Shown one piece after another: positions 24,501-34,914 of a DNA stretch of 59,236 nt; position 1 is the first letter of the stretch; each line of letters opens with the position of its first letter. Below the pieces are notes generated by a model, which saw nothing but the letters and a program-made list of their open reading frames with translations, had not been told where the DNA came from and ran no database searches. The DNA lies in NCBI RefSeq assembly GCF_000003605.2, contig NW_003141318.1:97646-156881 (forward strand), written 5' to 3'. This DNA comes from Saccoglossus kowalevskii. Its lineage: Eukaryota; Hemichordata; Enteropneusta; Harrimaniidae. The translations under genes were made by a program, and so were the position numbers.

Positions 24501-25796
24501 CAGACACTCAAAGCGATACATTCCCATAATCAGTACCATTTTGCTTTGTGTATATTCTGATAAAATTGTTTAGTAGCGTAATACTTAAACGTTGTATTTT
24601 TTGATATCATAATATAAGATTATTAAACTGTATAGTATCTTATTACCATGGAACCCAAACTTCATAATAATTCAAGAATGTGTTTAAGTGTTTATTTTGC
24701 AACCGTAAAACAGTGTTTTCCTTTTTTGATACCCACTAATCAACGTCAATTCATTTTCGACTTCTGCAAATGATGAATTTTTATTTATATGAACTCATTC
24801 AAATTTGAATGTGAACCCGTAACCCAAGTGATGTTTCAATCTTTTTTATATTGTTATATTTCCAGAATGAAATTACACTTTACATTTCATGTATTAATTT
24901 GTTATGAGGATCCTTCAATGTAAAAGAAATACTTTCAAAATAGTTTTAAACATCGGCACATTCACTGAAAAAAAAGCTCGCATAATTTGTAGCCTATATA
25001 TGGAAAAACATGTCGTAAAACATGCCGTAAAACATGCCAAAGCCAGGTTCGAGATGGTGAAAAAAGGTATTACGAATATCATATTCACAAATATATATGA
25101 ATGACGTGACATCAATGTGTAATGCAAGTATTAAAAACTACATTATTATACATCTGTTACCGTATCGCCATACGTTACGGCGTGCCGTGATTTTGTGATA
25201 ATCTCGGGGGACATCCGGGGATCGCCTGGCAAACATCAGGGATGAAAACAAAAGTCGGAAACTTTATAGCGAGGACGTTTGATTTTTGGATATTTACATT
25301 TTTACTCGCTGAGATATTGGTAATATATAACAGTTAGATCTGAAAGATGTATAATAACAAGGTTGTCTCGGGGATAACGGAAAGTAAGTAGTCAAACAGT
25401 ACATAGTACAATCGATCTCCGCTAGACTTCGGGCGTAACAGCTTTAGTCATATTGTTTAGATTGGTGTTGACACAAATATAGATAGAAGACTTGTGGTCA
25501 TAATAATATTTTAATGTGTTAGTTTAATTATTCTTCTTAAAAAAATATGTGACTGTCCACAAATATTAAAGGTTATTTTTCTGTCCTGTTCGTGGCGATG
25601 CATATACTGTTTTCCGGCAACGTTAAATCTTTATGGAATCCGCAAGGAATACATGATTTTATCACATGTGAGCTGTTATAATTATCTGTATACTCACCAA
25701 ATTAGCGAGCACAAAACCAAGAATGAACCCAAACGCGAAAGCAACAGGTAATCGTAGCTTGCTACCTTCATTGTTTTTCCATAAATTAAAATCCAT
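15520..25796 (-). CDS. NXPE-family type II membrane glycoprotein, four coding exons
   Basis: Reconstructed by joining exons at 25698-25796, 19428-19861, 16886-17437 and 15520-16264 (all minus), giving 609 residues; the phases agree at every junction (0, 2, 2). Exon 1 encodes a short cytosolic N-terminus and one hydrophobic signal anchor (about residues 16-33). Exon 2 encodes a low-complexity luminal stem with paired cysteines. Exon 3 encodes the Ig-like/neurexophilin-related domain (GGDYFSSVM, then YGNGTYSVYLYAAWTG). Exon 4 encodes the C-terminal PC-esterase-like domain with GDSTVWQF (Ser430) and a late His (H586). The donors (TTG/GTGAGT, AAG/GTATGT, CAG/GTACAG) are good. The exon 4 acceptor at 16265 is the least certain; another AG at about 16244 would break phase. 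The family is secretory-pathway; human members have no settled enzymatic role, though related folds act as sugar O-acetyl transferases or esterases. Trp433 replaces the Arg usual after GDSxx. It is slightly longer than typical members (about 550 residues). Confidence 0.85.
16270..16885 (-). other. Intron 3 of the NXPE-like gene
   Basis: This AT-rich intron of about 620 bp lies between the donor CAG/GTACAG at 16885 and the acceptor near 16265. No nested element was seen. Confidence 0.6.
17525..17600 (-). repeat. tRNA-like SINE relic in an NXPE intron
   Basis: On the minus strand GTGGTGGAGACCTGAGG is followed by GGTTCGAATCCC, a near-perfect B box. The A-box side is weak and no acceptor stem closes, so a SINE fragment is more likely than a tRNA gene. 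It lies about 90 bases upstream of exon 3 of the NXPE-like gene. Confidence 0.5.
17600..19427 (-). other. Intron 2 of the NXPE-like gene (main part)
   Basis: The intron holds two tRNA-like relics, a 14-bp perfect palindrome (AAATGTGCACATTT, 17992-18005) and otherwise AT-rich sequence. Open frames at 17912-18157 and 19064-19330 have no recognisable similarity. Confidence 0.55.
18848..18908 (-). repeat. tRNA-like SINE relic
   Basis: Minus-strand TGGTAGATAGTACG (A-box-like) and GATTTCGAATTC (B-box-like) are spaced about 35 bases apart. It is decayed and has no acceptor stem. Confidence 0.45.
20617..21828. repeat. Satellite array of a 16-bp unit (about 75 copies)
   Basis: The unit reads AGTAACACACCGGTAT on the plus strand with frequent variants (CCAGTAT, CTGGTAT, AATACACC, AGACACC). 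Three units equal 48 bases, so the array is read as a 16-residue periodic peptide, and all three minus-strand frames stay open because the unit has no stop in them. This explains the long apparent open frames (up to 407 codons), which have no credible start and should not be called genes. It lies in intron 1 of the NXPE-like gene. Sporadic 18- and 20-base spacings shift the phase. Confidence 0.97.
21840..22490 (-). other. Intron 1 of the NXPE-like gene, unique stretch
   Basis: AT-rich sequence with no recognisable gene or element lies between the satellite and the tandem duplication. Confidence 0.5.
22495..23870. repeat. Tandem duplication of a ~690-bp unit
   Basis: The two units (22495-23187 and 23189-23870) match along their length: TTGTTTGTTGACA at the start, GCATCGACTCAACTAC, GCTTGCTTGATTCTA, then TTCTTGTTAAAATAA and the GAGAAAAAAA block. 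Diverged fragments of the unit recur at about 25440-25570 and 27325-27365, next to the first NXPE exon and its duplicate. The unit encodes nothing recognisable. Confidence 0.85.
23880..25690 (-). other. Intron 1 of the NXPE-like gene, 5' part
   Basis: AT-rich sequence containing copy 2 of the dispersed ~80-bp repeat (25203-25275) and a fragment of the ~690-bp unit (25440-25570). No exon was seen. A 24904-25104 open frame is Lys-rich and unremarkable. Confidence 0.5.
25203..25275 (+). repeat. Dispersed ~80-bp repeat, copy 2
   Basis: A diverged copy of the 6072-6150 repeat, recognisable by GGGGACATCCGGGG, CCTGGCAAACATCA and GATGAAAACAAAAGTCGGAAA. Confidence 0.6.
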
Positions 25797-25809
25797 ATCT
25801 GCCAGTTTG

Positions 25810-27180
25810 AATAATAAAAAGACAGTTAATATTTAACTATATTGATAGTAGTTATGATAATAAAATGGTATCTACAAAATATACTTGCCTTGAAATTGTT
25901 GTTGTTTTATTGCTCTCGTGTCTGATATACACCACGCAATTATGTGTACAAAGAGATGTTACAGTAGATGATACGATACACAATAGACCTACACTGCTAT
26001 CGTTCATGTATTAATCTATTATGCTGAGTTTATTCGTCATCCCTTCAGTTGCTGTTTATATCACGTATCTGTCAATAGGACCTTACCATTAATGATAAAA
26101 GGGGAGATTGAAGTATGAATCCGCAGGTTTTTCCCACAGTTTTTGTAGTTATTTTGAAGTGACTTGTGAGTGACGCGAATAACTCCGCCCGGTTTTATTC
26201 GATTTAATAACAAATCGTGAATGTGTACAACGATTATTCAAAAAAAATTATTTACAAAATCGACACTATCCGTAGTCTCATTATTAAATATCAATACGAT
26301 ATAACAAGTAGCAAGTGTTACTTTAGTGTAGTATGATAAAAACATGAATTAATTTACCCATATTCACACATATGTTGTGCAGCGCAGATATGCTGCCAAC
26401 TAATATTCTGAAGATGTTTAGAAAAAGATATTAGTATTGGTGGTGTCGAAGGCGCCAAACAATGAATAAAACTTACCACAAATTATTGTATATTTAAAAG
26501 AACTAATTAACAACTTATATAGAAATAGGGAGACTAAAAGAAAGGAAGAATGGTCGTTTATTTTATTAATTTATAATGCTCGATTCAATGCAAGTTGTAG
26601 TAAATGTTTATCGTAAATTTTTTTCTCGACAAAAATAACACAAGTGTTGACGACTGATCATTTCGTAATACCACTACTATTACCTTTTCCAAAAATGCAT
26701 AATTGTCTTCCATACATTGTTTGTTCGTTTGTTTGTTTGTTTGTCATAACTCCACACATGAATGATTGAATAAATAAATACAATGTTGGATCTAATAATA
26801 CACTCTGATCTCACATTCAATCACTGGGCTGTGATATATTATATATAACATTTTAGCTAGTTATATTAAATCTTATTTGAGTGATGAGGATATAGATACA
26901 TTTCTGATTTCATCACTTTATTGTATGCTGACGATACGATTGTACTTCCAGAGTCTGAAAGTGAGTTTCAATTAGCGTTCAAACCTGCATGTTTTGTATT
27001 GTAAGAAATGGCATTTGCCTGTAAATGCAAAAAAAAGACTAAGATAATAATATTATCACTTTACAGCGACAGTTTTCAATAACTAGATGGGACGGCCTTT
27101 TTGCGGTTATAATTTTTTAGGCGAAATGATTATTAGATTTGGCAAGTGAAACATACAAAACCGAATCAATGAAGCAATTT
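25810..27180. other. Upstream region of the NXPE-like gene
   Basis: The promoter of the NXPE-like gene should lie here, but no clear TATA element or initiator was identified. A TTTG microsatellite sits near 26717-26742. No other gene was seen. Confidence 0.4.
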
Positions 27181-27200
27181 CAATGGAATTAATAACTGGA

Positions 27201-27327
27201 CTGGACTATATATATATATATATAATATCACTCGGACTATCTGGACTATATATATATAATATCACTCGGACTATCTGGACTATATATATATAATATCACT
27301 CGGACTATCTGGACTATATATATTTCT
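27201..27327. repeat. Minisatellite, 34-bp unit, about 3.5 copies
   Basis: Units start CTGGACTATATATATA and end CACTCGGACTAT, at 27201, 27241, 27275 and 27309. The first has a longer TA run. The near-perfect identity of the units indicates recent expansion. Confidence 0.9.
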
Positions 27328-27495
27328 TGTTAAAGAAGGATGCGACTGTCTTTATAAATATTCGAGGCTGTTCTGTTTTAATTTGGAGATTTCACCCATG
27401 GTTCGTGACCATGCATATACTGTTTTCTGGCACCGTTATATCTTTATGGAATCCGCAAGTAATACATGACTGCATCACATATGAGCTGTTATAAT

Positions 27496-27560
27496 TACCT
27501 TACTCACCAAATTAGCGAGCACAAAACCAAGATCGAGCCCAGGCGCGAAAACAGGTAATC
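27496..27560 (-). pseudogene. Broken duplicate of NXPE-like exon 1
   Basis: The minus strand repeats the 3' half of exon 1 and its donor: CGATTACCTGTT, then GGTTTTGTGCTCGCTAATTT/G and GTGAGT. One codon is lacking and four are changed relative to the exon at 25698-25796. A stop lies in frame two codons before the shared part, and no ATG replaces the missing start. The flanking ~150 bases on the intron side are also duplicated (GGAATCCGCAAG, GAGCTGTTATAATTA). It could still act as a donor for a non-coding first exon, but nothing shows that it does. Confidence 0.85.
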
Positions 27561-27599
27561 GAATTTACTGGACTAACAATTTGATTGTGTAATTTAAAC

Positions 27600-28838
27600 A
27601 ACAGTACTTCATAATCAGGTCTGTGAGTGGGATATTTTGTTTTGTAATAAAATAAAGGAGAGCAAATTCTTCGATCTGTAAGTAAGAGATATACTTAGTT
27701 TATTCGTCAGCCATGTTAACTGTTGGTATGGCGTAGGTACAAGTACGTCCGTTGAGTTTTGTGAATAAAAGTGACCTCTTTGCAAATTCTGAATCAGTTT
27801 CCACTGTAGGTAAACTATTAAGACCATGCGCACGATCGTTTTTTTGAGGGAAACATATTTTTCGACAGTTTTTATTTTTAGTTTCACATATAATCACCAT
27901 TAGTACATGTATAAAAAGATACTTGCTTACTCAGTGTAATTTACATTAGATTATTTAATTATATTTAATCTACAGGCAATGACTAATTGCTACAATTATG
28001 GGTATATCAATATCAATTTTAATCACATTTGTTTTCAAAACCTTAATTTAATATAGTTAAAATATGGTTGGATTGAAATGCATCTCTGTATAGGGTTGCC
28101 ATTGAATTGGATTTTCATTAAAATGGGTAAGTTTGGTAAGGTTAAATTAAATTGAATGTAAACTGTACCATACCTTATCCCTTTACTAAGCCTATGCTTT
28201 GCATACTTGAGTTAAATTCGATTATATATTAATATACGTATTGAAAAATAGTGAAGGACATCACTTGCTGGTCATGTGCGTGTGCTTTTGGGTGTATGAA
28301 ATCAAATTTGTGACAACTTTTATTAAATAACACACGCCCACCTGAGCCTGAACATGAAGTTCGGTGTCGGGGTTTTACATTGACAGGGCAAGGTTTAGAC
28401 AAACAATTTTCGGCGAATTGCTTTACATAAATACTGTAACGGAAGTATTGTTTAATTGTCCTTCCTTGACCAGTTCTTTTTGTGACCTGTGACCAGACAC
28501 AAGTCTAGGAGTGACATACTTTCACCCAGAAGTCCCTAACTGGTTTAAAGAACCCACCATTATAACACCAGCAGAAATAAAAATGCAATAATTAGTATTC
28601 GGAATTAGAACTAAGGGGTTCACAGAATTAAAAACAAAAATAATTTGCACATAGAAAAAATCACGGAGAGATTAATATAAACAAAACCTGCATGAAATTG
28701 TTTCTCTGGTGTCACACACAATTGAATAACAAAAAGGGAGCGAAATTATCGGGGGTAACACAAAAGTAAGTGAAAGAGAAACAATTTGAAAAAAATTTGT
28801 TTTCATTGTGGCTTCATCATCCCTAACTTTCGTCGGTT
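27600..28838. other. Intergenic interval before the LINE fragments
   Basis: No gene was seen. The part at about 28440-28810 resembles 35640-36010, the 3' flank of the tryptophanase gene, with common blocks such as TTGAATAA-AAAA-AGCGAA and AAGTAAGTGAAAGA. This suggests an old duplication of that flank. Confidence 0.45.
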
Positions 28839-31410
28839 TTGAATGAATTGTTTTCAAAGCTAGGTGACAATAATTTTATTAATTATGTAGGTCAGTTTGA
28901 TTTTGTTTGTTTTGTAGAGACTTGGGTGTCACGTGACAATGATATATCGATAGCAGGTTTTGGAGCATTGCATGTAACAAGGCAAAAATTTTCACAATTG
29001 GGTAGGCAATCAGATGGTATCTCGTTCTTTTACAAACGTCCAACTAATTTGCGCATCCAAAAACTTACAAGTACATCAGATAACATTCTTTGGGTGATAA
29101 TTGCACCAAGCTGTTGTTGTAATTGTCCAAAAATGTTATTGTATACAGATCACCTATTAAGTCATCTGTTTATGCAAATGAATGTGTTTTTAGATATTTT
29201 AGAAGATGAGATCGCAATGCATACTGACACGTACCCAAAGTCCATGCTAATGATAGCCGATGATTTTAATGGAAGAACGGGTGACCAATTAGATTACATT
29301 ATGAATGATGACGTAATGTACTTGCTTGTTTCGGATGAGTATGTGGCAGATTCCGCATTGCCAAAACGACGCCCGTTTGACACTGAGGTTAATACTTATG
29401 GTAGGGAATTCTTGGAATTTAGTAAAAGTACTGGTGTTAGGATTATTAATGGGAGATTATTTCATGATAATGATAGTGGATTTTATACATGTATAACACA
29501 TAGCGATGCGAGTGTAGTTGATTATGTCATGGTAAAGGAAGACGACTTCCATTTGTTTGATATTTCAGTGTGGTTAAACGCTCAGAATTGGAGCACTTGT
29601 TACTTAATTATACGCTCAGAGGAGCATGCATCGTTGGTTCACAAAGAGGACAAAATTGGAATAACAATACAAACGTTTTGCACTTACCGACTCCATATGT
29701 TTGGAATTCAAAATTTGCAGATCGTTATAAAACTAACTTTATTAATGATGAGATTAAGACGCGTATTGCTGAATTACATAATGCAATTGATACTGGACTT
29801 GTTGATGAGGCCAATGACGTCTTAATTGACATTATTAAAAGCTGTGATTATGGCATGTTAAAACAATGGAGTACACAACATTTTACTTAGGAAGTAGAGA
29901 AAAATGGATGGTTTGACAACGAATTTCTGAATAGGAAAAAACAGGTTAACACAATTTTAATCCGAAATAATAGAAGTGAGGAAAGGTTAGTAAAACTTCG
30001 CAAGGCTAAAAAGCAATATAAAAATATTATTTCATTAAAGAAGGAGGAATATCATCCTTAGATGTGTGAGGAAGTTAAATCTGCAGCAAGGGAAAGAAAT
30101 TCAAATGGATTTTGGTCTTTTTTTAAAACCAGCGTGCATAGCCCATCTGAGAATATATCTTCTACGGAGTGGTACGAGTACTTTAAATCGCTTTGTAACC
30201 CAATAAGTATGGTAGCAGACCACGGACTGGCAATGATGAGTTTTATGAATTAATTAAAGAATTTGTAGATAATGTCGATATGGGAAATACACAAGAATGT
30301 ACTGACTATGTAATATTATACACGCCCATTACTTTAGATGAGATTAAAACTAGTGTTATCAAAATGTCCAATGGTAAGGCTTCTGGTCTGGATGGTATCA
30401 CTGTTGAATTTTTAAAGAACGCACTAGTCTTTATATTTGAATATATACGTCGACTATTTAATATCATTCTGGAAAGTGGTAATTTCCCTAAATCATGGAC
30501 GGGATGTATGATTTTCCCGATTCATAAAAAGGGTGCTGGAATCCATCCTAATAATTATAGAAGTATTACCTTGCTTTGTGTCCTTGGTAAAGTATTTACC
30601 CAGATTATATGTGTAAGATTGCAAACATGGTTTGATATTTATAGTAAAACAGTAGAAGAACAAGCAAGCTTTAGAAAAGGATATAAAACTGTAGATAATA
30701 TTTTTATTCTAAGCACAACAATTAACAAGTATGTGCATGTGTCGATTTCGACAAATTAAATCATTATGTTTTGTTTTATGAATTAGCAAAAACTAGATTG
30801 TGGGGTAAGTTATTTAAATTATTGTATTCACTACATCGCAATATAACAGCTTGTGTTAAAACGTCACATGCATCTGATGCTTTCAACTGTAGTTCCGGAC
30901 TTCAACAAGGCTCGGTTATCTCTCCACTGTTTTAAAACCGTTTTTGGGTGCGAGAGTTATTTACTTAATTTTGATAGATCACATTTGTTAAATGTGCTTT
31001 GTAAGTTTAGAATATCAGCACAAATTTTACATATTGAGAAAGGCAGGGGACAAAACGTTTCTAGAAATGAACGCTATTGTAATTTTAGTCGTGATATCGT
31101 TGAAGACAGGTTTCATTTCCTGTTATGCTGTCCACTTTATTCTGACATATGGAAAACATACTTACCAGCTTATTATTATACTTACCCAGATCAAATTATG
31201 TTTACTAACTTAATGAAAACAAATAACAAACATTTACAAAGAAACATAGCATGCTATTTAATACAGGCATATAAAATACGAGATAGTATTTAAAAAATGT
31301 GTTTTTCTTTTCTTCTGTAACCTTTACTAGCACTTCTTGTACTTATTATTTTTGTAACATTCTTTGTAAATAAGGCCGGAGGCCAAAGTACTGAATAAAT
31401 TATTTATATA
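28839..31410 (+). mobile_element. LINE copy A: non-LTR retrotransposon, 5'-truncated, with an internal deletion
   Basis: The first open segment (28839-29825) is an apurinic-like endonuclease: FDFVCFVETWV, then IADDFNGRTGD and SVVDYVMV. After a frameshift near 29570 a linker follows, then the N-terminal part of reverse transcriptase at 30280-30759 (MSNGKASGLDGITVEFLK, HKKGAGIHPNNYRSITLL, EEQASFRKGYKTVDNIF). Near 30930 the reading jumps from QGSVISPLF straight to the C-terminal zinc-knuckle-like tail (CNFSRDIVEDRFHFLLCCPL, 30853-31293), so about 1 kb with the catalytic YADD box is deleted. Several stops and frameshifts interrupt it. No ORF1 was seen. The 3' UTR ends in a family-like tail (GGCCGGAGGCC) with AATAAA. 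The clade is not resolved. Dead copy. Confidence 0.9.
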
Positions 31411-32600
31411 TTATAAAACATAAAAAAACTAATGTCACTCAAACATTTCCGTTTCCGTATTTCAATACTATTTCTGGCTTGAACGGGTTCGATTTTCCGC
31501 GTCTAACGACCACAGAACACAAAGGCACTAGTAAGTTTATACAATTAGGCATTTGTAGTGTAATCTAATGCCTCAATAACTTTGAAAGTACAGCACTTTC
31601 CTAGCGTACATCATGCATGTTTAAATTAATTTAATTAACCAAAATTTTTTTGTTAGATTTACGTGGAACGTGTTATTAAACTGATTAAAGTAACAGGGTG
31701 AATTAAGGTAGAAGTCTACTCATGATTTCAAATACTTAGAATTAATTCATTTTACAATAAATCATACTTCCGGGCAATATGGACTTTAAAATGGTTTAAT
31801 TTTCGAGAATATGATGGTTGTATTTTAGAGGATAGTGGTGATTTTGGAACTCATATAACGATTTTACCACAGGTTCATATTGTAGGCTGGTGACATAGGC
31901 TAACAAAATGATATACTAGTATTGTAAATGGTGGAGGGCTTTTTGTTGACCTCAATTATTTTAAAAAAATTGGGTTTAAAAGGGGCAAAAATGTAATTTG
32001 TCGTTAACATTGTGCTCTATGGAACTGTTCTAAAAATAGCATTATTTGAAAAATATAATAAGTAACGCGTATCAAACTGCTCGGAGTTCGTTCTTAGCTG
32101 ACACAGCGCTACCTGTGACGATACAACAGATGATAGACGTCTTTCCCGGAAGTCCCAGATACGACGTTTCGCATGCGCGCGCATACCATTTAGGGGTGCA
32201 ACATAAACTTGCACGTGTGATATTGTGCTTCTGGATATACCAATCGACGTCACAAAAATAAAATTCCCTTTTTTCGTCTGTCAGCAAACTGACATGTTTG
32301 TATTTTAGGTCATGACAAAGCAGGAAAGCCGGTGCAAATAGCTAAATTCGAGGAAATAGCACAAAATCAACTTTGAAGTAGTCCTATACACCAAATTTAT
32401 ATATGTTGAACATGCAGTACCATTTGCTGGGAGTTTTTCGGCCTTTGTTTTCACCGTGATGGTTGCCAGGTGGTGAAAATGCCCAGAAGTCCGCCCGAGA
32501 ATACTGAGCAAAATAGTAAACAGCGCCCTCACAAGTTATTTTTTTTTAATCTAACAGATACAGTGTTTGTTTTGCTAATTATTACTTTTAATTATTATGT
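31411..32600. other. Interval between LINE copies
   Basis: Contains copy 3 of the dispersed ~80-bp repeat (inverted, 32430-32511). No host exon was recognised. Confidence 0.5.
32430..32511 (-). repeat. Dispersed ~80-bp repeat, copy 3 (inverted)
   Basis: The reverse complement matches 6072-6150 closely, including TGGCAACCATCACGGTGAAA and ACAAAGGCCGAAAA. Confidence 0.75.
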
Positions 32601-32639
32601 ATTAGTTTGTTAATTGTATTATAATTATAAATGTAATAA

Positions 32640-34880
32640 CACGTGTTGCACGGACAATTGGGTTAGTGTTGTTGATTACATAATCTTAGGTAGCTTGTTT
32701 CATTTTGTTCGTGACTTCTTTGTTGATACTATTGATGAGTCAGATCACTTTCCTATACAATTTACGTTACAGTTTTCTGCGGTCAATACTGTGATAGGTG
32801 TAACAACCATTTTTGCAGACAACTTAGAAGTTTGGGAGAAATGGAAACCAGATTTGTGTTTGGAGTTAATAAATAAATTTCACGATGAAATCGGCCAACA
32901 CTTACTAACGTTTCAACAAGCTATTCAGCAGGTTGACACACTGAAAGCCGTCGACATTCTAACAGGTATATTATTTAGAGCTGGGGCTTGAATGAAGGTC
33001 TCAGGGAAAACAAATTAAAAAAAATAAAATGGAAAATGCAAATAGTGCATTGCGGTGGGACAAAGAATGTGAAGTTTTGAGAACAAGGAAATTTGAGCTT
33101 TTAAATTAATTCCGCAAAATGATGATGCACTTAGAAATTATATTGGAATTAGAAAAGGAAGAGATTGTAAGTTTAAACAACGTAATACGTTGTTACATTG
33201 CACGCAGGGTAATTTTTAGGGGGTGGTTACAAAAATTAAGGGCGGGAAACGGTCTGTTTTCCCAGAGAGTAATATCAGTTCATTAGATTGGTTTAACTCT
33301 TTTAAAGAATTGCTTAATGTATCACCAGAAAATATTGACGTAACTTTTGAAAGCAACATTATTGACAAATTACAAGAACACGACTCTCATTGTGAGTTAT
33401 GTAAATATAATGTACCTTGAGCAGTCAACAGTGACATCACATTGCAAGAGGTCACAAATAGTATCAAAAGCACAAGGATTGGGGAAGCACGTGACGGAAT
33501 TGTAAATGAAATGCTTAAGCATTGTGGTGACAGCGTGCATCAAAGTCTGTGTCATTTATTTAATTTAATTTCGGAGGCAAAAATACCCACTCAGCTGGGG
33601 AAAGGGAATTACTTTCCCGTTACACAAAAAGAGAGATTTTAACAACGTCTCTAATTATCGTGGTATTTCGTTGTTGTCGTCAGTGAGTAAAATGTTTACT
33701 AAAATTATAAATGACCGTCTAGTAAAGTGGGCTGTAGGAGATGTCATTATCGTTAAGACACAAGCAGCCTTTCGTAAAGAGCACATCACTTTTGACAATA
33801 CGTTTTCACTACAGTGTTTAGCTCAGAAATATCTGTCACGAAGTGGGGGCGCAAGTATTGTGTCTTTATTGACTTTTCGAAAGCTTTCGATCGTGTTAAT
33901 GGATTGCATGGCATAGTTCTGACAACCCTGCGGACAATGTACAGCGAAATTAAATCTTGTGTTCTGTGTAGTGGGCGACTTACAGAATATTTTGGCTGCC
34001 ATATAGGTACAAGACAAGACTGTATGCTAAGCCCTTTCTTATTTAGTTTAATTGTTATTGAACTTGCTTTCTTTATGGATAAGCGTTATAGTGGAGGTAT
34101 AAGCGTCACACATGATTTCACAAATATGGATATTTTACTGTATGCTGACGATTTTGTCGATGTATCGGATATGCCTATTCTACTGCAGAGAAAGTTAAAT
34201 CAGCTAGGCCAATTTTGCGATCATTGGGGCATGACGGTAAATCTAGATGAAACTAAAATTGTAGTGTTCCGCAACGGTGGAATGTTGAGATCTTATGAAA
34301 AATGATCATACAAAGGCATTCCAGTTAAGACAGTAAAACAATACAACTATCTGGGTTTATTATTTTCATCAAAATTATCCCGGACGCCGGCAAGGGATAA
34401 CCTTACAGTCAAGGGGAAAAGAGCGTTATATCAAATACAGGTTTTCACTAAGAATCTTGGTGGTCTTCCCATAACTGAAGCTTTTAAGGTATTTGATGCT
34501 TCAGTTGTCCCAGTAATTTGTTATGGGCTGAAATATGGGGTTATGAGTACTCCATAATTGTGGAGAGGGTGCAATTTATTTTTTTGTAGATTTTTATTAG
34601 GGATTAACTCTAATGTAAATACTGAAATGATTTTAGGCGAATGCGGGAGATTACCCATTTTCTGTACTTACATGAAACGTTGCATTTCATACTGGTTAAA
34701 GCTTTTAAAAATGGATATGCACCGGTATCTTAGGGCCTGTTATAAAATGGTTAAAAGGCTGGACTCAGCGGGAAGGGTTACGTGGGCAACAAAAATCAAA
34801 GAGTTACTGTATCGATACGGTTTTCGAATTTTATGGATTGAACAACAAGTTGGAGAAAGCAAAAATTTCTTAGGTTTATT
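32640..34880 (+). mobile_element. LINE copy B: same family, retains the polymerase core
   Basis: It starts inside the end of the endonuclease (DYIILGSLFHFVRD, then ESDHFPIQF with the conserved SDH), so it is 5'-truncated. A linker follows, then reverse transcriptase in broken frames: KMFTKIINDRLVKWA and AAFRKEHITFDNTFSLQ at 33671-33916, then CVFIDFSKAFDRVNG, DCMLSPFLFSLIVIELAFF and LLYADDFVDVSD (the catalytic YADD) at 33814-34305. The post-polymerase segment is at 34558-34890 (SYWLKLLKM). Multiple frameshifts and stops are present. The C-terminal zinc-knuckle tail that copy A keeps is not found. Same family as copy A but clearly diverged from it. Confidence 0.9.
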
Positions 34881-34910
34881 CTCAGACTAGTAATGTATTA
34901 CTAGTCTGAG
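34881..34910. repeat. Perfect 14-bp inverted repeat with 2-base loop
   Basis: CTCAGACTAGTAAT, two bases, then the exact reverse complement. It lies at the 3' limit of LINE copy B and would form a very tight hairpin. The coding-like text of the LINE runs directly into it, so it may mark the truncation point. Confidence 0.85.
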
Positions 34911-34914
34911 GTTT

